From NCBI GenBank assembly GCA_023053685.1, contig JALIGW010000003.1, positions 141,047,008-141,111,007 of the forward strand: a DNA stretch of 64,000 nt, given 5' to 3'. Numbering within the stretch: the first letter of the stretch is position 1; each line of letters opens with the position of its first letter. A model generated the notes under the pieces. The model was not told the DNA's origin. It searched no databases and saw nothing but the letters and a program-made list of their open reading frames with translations. The translations under genes were made by a program, and so were the position numbers. Shown piece after piece: positions 56,646-64,000 of the stretch. Source of the stretch: Diadophis punctatus similis. Its lineage: Eukaryota > Chordata > Lepidosauria > Squamata > Dipsadidae.

Positions 56646-57085
56646 TTTTCGCTTCTCATCTAAGAAGCTTCTTCAGTTCTGACTGAATGGTGGGGAATGA
56701 AAGGAAATGCTTCCATTCCAGGGGTGGGTTCCACTTACCCACCGGTTCGCATCTCTGTGCTTTGGGCGAAGAAATAAAGGTCAGAATTCACCCGCGGGCG
56801 AGCGGGAGGGCCCTTTTCAAGCCGTGGAAGGGGGGAAATTCGCACAAAATCCCAAAAAAAGATGGCAGCGCGCACGAACCGGCACCGGCAGTGATGTCAC
56901 CAGCGGGTTGCTACCAGTTCAGGCGATCCGGTCCAAACTGGGAAGAACCCACCCCTGTTCCATTCCCTCCTATTTAGTCAGAACTGAAGAAGCATCTTGA
57001 ATGAGAAGCAACCTATTTCCAAGGGCGGGGAAAACAGTCCAGTTGCTTTTGAAAAAGCACCTTTGGGACAACCATGACCTGGATA
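56646..57085 (-). mobile_element. Foldback MITE, interrupted by a hAT MITE
   Basis: The second copy of the 35243 family. AAGAAGCTTCTTCAG and CTGAAGAAGCATCTTG pair, and it ends AAGCACCTTTGGGACAACC. Confidence 0.75.
56719..56957 (+). mobile_element. hAT-like MITE (GGTGGGTTC family), nested
   Basis: Begins CAGGGGTGGGTTCC and ends AGAACCCACCCCTG, with the perfect duplication TTCCATTC. Confidence 0.93.
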
Positions 57086-57171
57086 TCTAATAGTATTGAA
57101 TTCCACAAACTGATTGTGCACAGTGCAAAGTAGTGCACCTTCTCTTTTTACTGAACCTTCAACCATTTAGC

Positions 57172-57405
57172 AATAGCAATAGCACTTAGACTTGTATACC
57201 GCTTCATAGTGCTTTACAGCCCTCTCTAAGCAGTTTACAGAGTTCAGCATATTGCCCCCAACAATCTGGGTCCTCATTTTACCCACCTCAGAAGGATGGA
57301 AGGCTGAGTCAACCTTGAGCCGGTGAGATTTGAACAGCTGAACTGCTGAACTAGCAGTAGCCTGCAGTGCTGCATTTAACCACTGCGCCATTAATCCTGG
57401 CTCCA
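57172..57405 (-). repeat. tRNA-derived SINE
   Basis: The 7325 family in minus orientation. The B-box complement GAGATTTGAACA and A-box complement TTAACCACTGCGCC are visible. Confidence 0.88.
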
Positions 57406-58104
57406 CTGTTATTACAAATCTGAAAGATATTAAGAAGAACAGAGGACATTACATAAGAAGTAAATAAGAAATTGGAGGGTTTTCTTCCACATATTGATAC
57501 AATTTACTGTACCTAGCAAAACAAAGTTAGTAGAGCTTAGAGGTTATTTTTATCCCTTGTATATCAGATGAATAGCCTGCATTCATCCAAACATGGACAA
57601 AGTGGCCCAAGAAGTCCCAAGCCAAAAAAAATTAGAAATTAGAACAGAAACTGCTTGTCTGAAATGAATGGGGTATAATTATTCCCTGCATCACCAATTT
57701 CATCATTATGATTAGCCTTAAATTTATACAATATGAATCTGTCTTTTGATTTCACATTAAAATACGTGATTTTAGGCTGGGCAGTGTTGATTGATAAGCA
57801 TTAAGTGGAGTCCCCTGGTTATAAATATTTTCTTACAGAAGATGACAATAGGAAGATCAAGATCATAAGCATATTTAAAAATCAGGACAACAGTATGCTT
57901 TTCCCCCCCTATGGATCAGTACTGACAACAATTAAATGTTTCCAATAGCTAAATTATCATATAGCTAATCTCACGATTTCTACCAAGAATGTGATGAGAT
58001 GTTGAAGCAATGTGGCTGTTTTAGAGTGAGCATCGTCCCCTTTTAAACTGCCAACAACAACAACTGCAAATTGATGTTCAGCCATCCCTGTTCATATCTC
58101 AGGG
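57406..58104. other. AT-rich sequence, no recognised feature
   Basis: Nothing recognised. Confidence 0.55.
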
Positions 58105-58172
58105 CTCTTTAACAGAAGAGGAGAGTTGGAAGGGACCTTGAAGGTCTTCTAGTCCAACCCCCCGCTCAGGCA
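58105..58172 (-). mobile_element. CR1 3' terminal fragment
   Basis: GTTGGAAGGGACCTTGAAGG then TCTTCTAGTCCAACCCC, the last ~65 bp of CR1. Confidence 0.8.
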
Positions 58173-58635
58173 AGTTTCATCTCTTGTGGTTCCGTGCCAT
58201 CATCAGCGCAAGACAGATGAACATTGATTTGCTTTCAGGTCTGTCATAGCTCTGCTAAATTGCAACTCTGTGGTTTTGGAAGCCACAGTGCTGGAGATTT
58301 GCAGAGGTTGGGAGTTGGCTAGTCTCTCTTTGATAATTGCCAACTCTTTGATTTCTCCACACTCTCTACAACTGTTAAACTGCCATGCCACCACAGTGTC
58401 CTTCAACACACCCAAATCCCTTTGGTCATTTGGAGGGAATGCTAGTCTCTCATCCAGAGCTCCTGGCAGCTGCATTGAAAACTATTCACTGTTTTGAGAA
58501 TGGAAATCTGAGGAGGTCAGGAGAGTCTGAGAAGCTGGCTGAAATTCCTGGAAGGAGGTTAAAAATGCAATAATTTCACTCAAAATATAAACACGTTCAA
58601 GAAAAAGGTACTTTCAACATAAATGTAGGAGAACA
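58173..58635. other. No recognised feature
   Basis: Nothing recognised. Confidence 0.5.
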
Positions 58636-58744
58636 TAGCAATAGCAATAGCACTTAGACTTATATACCGCTTCATGGTGCTTTACAGCCCTCTCTAAGCG
58701 GTTTACAGAGTTCAGCATATTGCCCCCAACAATCTGGGTCCTCA
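58636..58744 (-). repeat. Truncated tRNA-derived SINE
   Basis: Only the 3' body and tail of the 7325 family are present. The tRNA head is missing. Confidence 0.85.
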
Positions 58745-59116
58745 TGCATGTATTTTCCATTTGTAGAAGGGAGAAAATTCCTAGCCCCTCTTTATTTTAA
58801 AATACAACATTGGTTTTTCCTGAAACACGTAATAAAAACATTGGGTGATCATTAGAATGTGTCTTTGTATGTTTTATGTCTCAGGCTATAAATCTATGTT
58901 TCTCTCCTAATTATTTATTTGCATAGTAAGATAGTTGGTTGGGAATGTTTGCATGTACCGATTTTGTCTCTTTGTGTAGCATAGATTGGACAAGGCTGCC
59001 CTCCTGTGGAATTCTGAATGATAAATGCAGAAGGACCGTTTCCAAAACTAAACCCCAAAGATGCAGCAAAGAGAAAAATCTATGCTTCGCTATAATGCAT
59101 CAATGTGCTCCTGCAA
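58745..59116. other. No recognised feature
   Basis: Nothing recognised. Confidence 0.5.
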
Positions 59117-59165
59117 CATAAATGTTGGGCTCAATTGTGGTCGTAACTCGAGGACTACCTGTATA
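59117..59165 (+). mobile_element. End fragment of the TAGTCCTC-family MITE
   Basis: GGCTCAATTGTGGTCGTAAC then CGAGGACTACCTGTA. Only one end is present. Confidence 0.75.
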
Positions 59166-59633
59166 TTCATGTCTTTTGGGCCTGAATAACTGCATCCCTG
59201 AGTATTAAAGGTGGGCTACAAGATCATCTCAGTGCTATCTGCAATGGTAAATTCTTGGAGAAGATGCTTAATGAAACAGCAGGGAGATTGTAGGTAAGCA
59301 AATTTCCCATCTTCAAAGTAAAGGGAAGACAGAATCCTGCTTATTCAACTTGATTATTATTTTTTTTTAAAAAAAAACCTTTTTTCTTTCTCCTTCTCTT
59401 GCTGTCTCAGAACTTCCACATAGCTTCTCTCAACCTTTTTGTCCTCACAAACATTGATGGAATGGTACATTTGATAATAAAAGATTTGTAATGGTGCTAT
59501 CTAAAGAAAAGTTTTGTAATGGTGCTATCTAAAGAAAAGTTAATTGGATACAAAGAAGATGCAAGAGGATAATCCTGGGTTTATCTTAAACTAACCCTAA
59601 CATTTCATTTTCTCATATAACTTTTCAATAAAG
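59166..59633. other. No recognised feature apart from a short tandem duplication
   Basis: TTGTAATGGTGCTATCTAAA is present twice in tandem near 59485-59540. Confidence 0.6.
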
Positions 59634-59887
59634 GGTTAGGGATAGGGATAGGGATAGGGATAAGATTTGCTTTAGAGTTAGGGTTATGAGTTAGAGTTAG
59701 GGATATGATTAGGGTTAGGGAGATGGTTAGGGTTATGGTTAGATTTAGGGTTAGGGTTAGGGTTAGGGTTAGATTTAGGGTTAGGGTTAGGGATAGGGAG
59801 ACGATTAGAGTTAGGGTTAGATTTGGGGATAGGGATAGTGTTAGAATTAGGGATAGTGTTAGGGATAGGGAGACAGTTAGATTTAGG
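59634..59887. repeat. Interstitial telomere-like repeat, left part
   Basis: Imperfect TTAGGG repeats with variants GATAGGG, TTAGAT and GGGAGA. It continues at 60962 after an insertion. Confidence 0.9.
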
Positions 59888-60029
59888 TAAGGTGACCAGA
59901 CGTCCCGCTTTTGGCGGGACAGACACGCTTTTCAAGCGTGTATCCCGCGTCCCGCATTCTTTCCAAAAAGTCACGCTTTTTTGGAAAGAATGCCAAAACA
60001 GCAGGACGTCTGGTCACCTTTTGCGCGTT

Positions 60030-60246
60030 GTTGCCCTGACGGCTCGCAACCGGAAGCGACGGCGTGCGCGAGCCGGGAGAAATCTCTCGGCTGGCCCAGC
60101 AGTTGCCCTGGCGACGGGGAAGGTGCAGCCCCGCCCTCTCAAAACGGCTGTCCCGTCCCGTGGCGCCACGCACAAGGACGCGGGGGCGTGTCTCCGTGGT
60201 GTCATCGCAGTGGGCGGGGCGGCCCGAGCGAAGGAGTCGCATCCAA
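60030..60246 (+). promoter_or_regulatory. CpG-rich promoter-like segment inside the element
   Basis: It contains GGGCGGGGC (Sp1-type), many CpGs and no TATA box, and ends in CCAAGATGGCC, which resembles a YY1 site overlapping a start codon. Promoter function is inferred from composition alone. Confidence 0.45.
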
Positions 60247-60247
60247 G

Positions 60248-60341
60248 ATGGCCCTCGGGCCGGCGCTGGCTCAGCCGGCCGGGGCCACCGCCGCAGCCTT
60301 CCCGCCACCGGGGCAGCCGGGACTGGGGGCCCAGCCGCAGG

Positions 60342-60377
<36 letters not shown>

Positions 60378-60660
60378 CCTCTCAGCTCGGGCCAGCCGTG
60401 GGCGGCGGGTGGGCATCCCGTGTTGACTCCTCCGGCGGCGGCTGGAAGCTAGCGGAAGAGCCGGTGTGAAATTCACACCGGCTCTTCCGCCAGCTTCCAG
60501 CCGCCACCGGAGGAGTCAACGCGGGATGCCCGCCCGCCGCCAACGCCGCCCACGGCCGGCCCGAGCTGAGAGGCCTGCTGCTGCTGCTGCTGCTGCTGCT
60601 GCCCCTGCGGCTGGGCCCAACCTGGCCGTCCTCGAGTGCCTGCAGGACGTGCGCGAGGTC
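60248..60660 (+). pseudogene. Candidate captured first exon with poly-Gln, rearranged
   Basis: From the ATG at 60248 a frame reads MALGPALAQPAGATAAAF, a Pro/Gly/Gln-rich stretch, and 11 Gln codons at 60344-60376. The sequence then enters an inverted copy of itself centred at 60471. After the right arm, a different frame reads GPNLAVLECLQDVRE followed by GGTCAGC, which could be an exon end with a splice donor. I do not recognise the gene, and the palindrome means no continuous exon remains. It could also be a GC-rich MITE with no coding history. The support is promoter-like context, an ATG in a good setting and codon-like composition. Confidence 0.35.
60327..60618. repeat. Inverted repeat with CAG and CTG arms
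   Basis: Arms of about 145 bp pair around A60471 (CCGGTGTGAA/TTCACACCGG). The left arm has 11 CAG and the right arm 9 CTG units. Confidence 0.9.
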
Positions 60661-60961
60661 AGCGGGCAGCGCGGGACCCCTGGGCGGGCGGGGGGGAGGG
60701 AGGAGGAGAGCCAAGAGACGCTGGGGGCTGCTCCCCTTCCCAAGCCAGCCCAAGCCACTGCCGGCTCCCGAAGGGGAGGCGGGAGGCGAGGAAAGGCCTC
60801 CCGCCTCCCCCCCTCACCTGGACACCAACATTAGCGGTCTTTTGTCCTCTGCGCAAGCACAGCGTTCTGCGCATGCGCAGAGGGCAAAACTCAAATGGCG
60901 GCGTCCAGGCGGCCCCGCCCCCCGTCGGTGTCCCGCTTAAAAAAAAAATCTGGTCACTTTA

Positions 60962-61022
60962 GATTTAGGGATAGGGTTAGGGATAAAGAGATGGTTAGGG
61001 TTAGGGTTAGGGTTAAGGTTAG
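60962..61022. repeat. Interstitial telomere-like repeat, right part
   Basis: GATTTAGGGATAGGG then several GGTTAG units. It is continuous with 59634-59887 before the insertion. Confidence 0.88.
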
Positions 61023-61085
61023 GTTTGCGGATTCTCAAAGTTGAAGTCCACAAGTCTTGAAGTTGCCAAGTTTGGACACCTCGGT
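61023..61085 (-). mobile_element. Half of a palindromic hAT-like MITE
   Basis: GAAGTCCACAAGTCTTGAAG then TTGCCAAGTTTGGACACC, the right arm of the 32599/55632 family. Confidence 0.7.
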
Positions 61086-62187
<1,102 letters not shown>

Positions 62188-62345
62188 TGCTCTCTGAGGT
62201 TTATTGTTTTTATGTAGACATTTCATAACCCAAACTACATACATCATCAGTGCTAGTTTGTTACCTAGTCTGGGTAATGAAACTTCTGCATAAAAACAAC
62301 CAGCTCAGAGAGCACCAAAGACACACACACATTATCAACCCTGAG

Positions 62346-62860
62346 CTACAACTATTATTTATTTTATTTATTTATTTATTTGTTTAAATAGATTTGTATG
62401 CCGCCCAACTCCCGGGGGACTCTGGGCGGATAACAACATGTCAAATCCATTTATAAGTATAAAATCATATAACAATTAAAAACTACAAAAGTTAAAAAAA
62501 CATCTAGCATTCATAACCAGGGGGGAGACCCACATATAGTCTGATTGGTCTCACTTTCACCCCACCTGCCGGAAGAGCCAGGTTTTTATTGCTTTACAGA
62601 AGGCCAGCAGGGTGGGGATAGTCCTGATCTCTGGATGGAGTTGGTTCCAAAGGGAGGGAGCTCCCACAGAGAAGGCTCTCCCCCTCGGCCCCGCCAACCG
62701 GCATTGCTTGGTCGATGGGACCTGGAGAAGACCAACTCTGTGGGCCCTAACTGGTCGTAGGGAGGTATGCGGCAGGATGTGGTCCCGAAGGTAACCTGGC
62801 CCTGAGCCATGTAGGGCTTTAAAGGTCAAAACCAACACCTTAAATTGGTGTTTAACATCT
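62346..62860 (-). mobile_element. L2-clade LINE, RT C-terminus and 3' end
   Basis: The minus strand encodes FKALHGSGPGYLRDHILPH, WNQLHPEIRTIPTLLAF and AIKTWLF, homologous to the 38408 frame. The 3' end (GCCGCCCAACTCCCGG on the plus strand) adjoins TTTA repeats. It is strongly 5' truncated. Confidence 0.88.
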
Positions 62861-63762
62861 TAAACTATTCTCCTTTATTACTTCTGAATTGGTCAGAAGG
62901 AACTGGGTATGAACAATATGCATTCCCCATCAGGAATATTTATCACAGAAATTATTTAGATTATCAGAATCAGATATATACACTGCCTTTGTGGTGGGGT
63001 GGTAGTAAAATGCCAGCGTTATGAGGCTATGAGGATGACCCCTAAGCAAAGTTTCTTATAACGAAGAATAATCACAAAGAAAGTTGAGGATAATTCTTCT
63101 ACCTATCAATAGAAAGATAATATGCTGTTTTCACAATAACACATTTTCAAAAATAATGGCAAAACATACATGGATGGGTGGATGAAATACAACTCTAAGT
63201 TTGAATCATACACACAAAACAGTATGGAATTCAAAAATAATCTGAATTTGGAATGCAAATATTACTTCCAATTCTTCAGGTGCTTCGTTTTCTTTCAAAA
63301 TGAAAAAAACCCACAGTTTGTTATATGTAGAAGTCAAAGATTTGATAACAAGTCATAGCTGTGAATGAGAAAGTCATAATTGCCTCTTCTCCGAGCAAAC
63401 ATTGAAAACATGCGCATTGGCAGTGTTTCTGTGCTCCTGCTTTCTATGGCAGTTTGATAATAGCCCAGGAAGGCAATGCCAAAGAGTTGAGTGGCGATCA
63501 TAGCAAATCAAAGAACAACTTCATAACTTTCCATTAACCACATTCAGCTAAGCTTCGTATCTACTTCTACATAGATTTCCTTAATTTTGTAAATATAATC
63601 TGACACCAGCCCGGTTCTTTGTAAACTTTTATTGTTATTGTTACAGAAGCCTAGAAGATTATTTCTTATACTTCAAGACGTTGTTCTTATGTGTTGGTCT
63701 TTTCTTCATAGTCCATTCTCCTATATGTGTTCCATGTTTGCCCATAACTTCTTAATTTAGGC
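62861..63762. other. AT-rich sequence, no recognised feature
   Basis: Nothing recognised. Confidence 0.55.
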
Positions 63763-64000
63763 CAGGGCTGTCAAAGTCAATTTCATTGAGGGCCACATCA
63801 GGGTTGTGTTTGACCTCGGGGTGGGGGGACGTGGCCAGGGTGGGTGTGGCCAGCTTGACATCACTCTTGTCGGGGGAAGCTGTGGTGGCTCGAGCACTCT
63901 GCTAGCGAAAACGGAGCTCGGGAGGGTTTTCGCTGGCAGAACCGGGCTGGTCCTTCGCTGTTTCCAGGGCAGCCCACGGGCCAGATCTAAGCTCCCTGCA
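63763..64000 (+). mobile_element. hAT-like element, cut by the window edge
   Basis: Begins CAGGGCTGTCAAAGTCAATT and continues GAGGGCCACATCAGGG to the end of the window. The right terminus is not visible. Confidence 0.7.

Larger units (their letters stand above)
59888..60961 (+). mobile_element. 1074 bp hAT-like element with promoter/first-exon-like cargo
   Basis: Begins TAAGGTGACCAGA and ends TCTGGTCACTTTA, flanked by the perfect 8 bp duplication GATTTAGG (59880-59887 and 60962-60969). The left 130 bp (to about 60019) is itself palindromic with a second GGTCACCTT end. The interior (about 60022-60820) is GC-rich, CpG-rich and unlike the surroundings. There is no transposase. Confidence 0.88.

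Noticed and set aside
59705..59974. Frames with Val-Arg or Pro-Asn repeats
   Set aside because: Translations of the degenerate telomere-like array.

Overview
This looks like non-coding, repeat-rich vertebrate DNA, most likely from a squamate and probably a snake. The organism call is inference. It rests on chicken-repeat-like CR1 ends, CR1 3' ends that run into AGAAT-type microsatellites (a pattern I recall from snakes), L2-clade LINE tails ending in AATAA repeats, tRNA-derived SINEs, SPIN-like hAT ends and a Ty3 chromovirus. I recognise no host protein-coding gene, tRNA or rRNA gene. The long reading frames all belong to mobile elements or are artefacts of simple repeats.

Layout. 1-2992: the 5' part of a Ty3/gypsy element on the minus strand (partial pol, gag, 5' LTR), cut by the window edge. 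3.0-17.4 kb: AT-rich sequence with hAT-type MITEs, SPIN-like MITEs, one SINE, a CR1 3' end and a 1.2 kb hAT-like composite. 17.4-23.5 kb: a complete 5.8 kb copy of the same Ty3 family, with two 687 bp LTRs and a GTAAC target duplication, nested inside a hAT-like MITE that has its own 8 bp duplication. 25.5-27.7 kb: a Ty1/copia element with a 479 bp 5' LTR, an open gag-protease frame, and pol deleted straight into the 3' LTR. 28.2-28.8 kb: an L1 ORF2 tail. 29-59 kb: dense MITEs, SINEs, L2 and CR1 fragments, often nested, separated by unrecognised AT-rich sequence. 59.6-61.0 kb: an interstitial telomere-like array split by a 1074 bp element with an 8 bp target duplication, whose interior looks like a captured CpG promoter and first exon. 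61-64 kb: unrecognised sequence, a 108 bp TC repeat, an L2 tail and a truncated hAT-like element.

How the parts work together. The Ty3 element carries a coherent expression and priming system: a TATA box 30 nt upstream of an 11 nt sequence that is exactly complementary to the presumed primer-binding site next to the LTR (self-priming, as in Tf1/sushi), a GGGAAAC slippery heptamer joining gag to pol, and a C-terminal chromodomain. The copia element instead has a primer site matching the anticodon stem-loop of initiator tRNA-Met. At least fifteen MITEs share ends of the type CAGNGGTGGGTTC, and many of them, with the SPIN-like elements, carry GCGCATGCGC and ATGGCGG motifs that match NRF1 and YY1 consensus sites.
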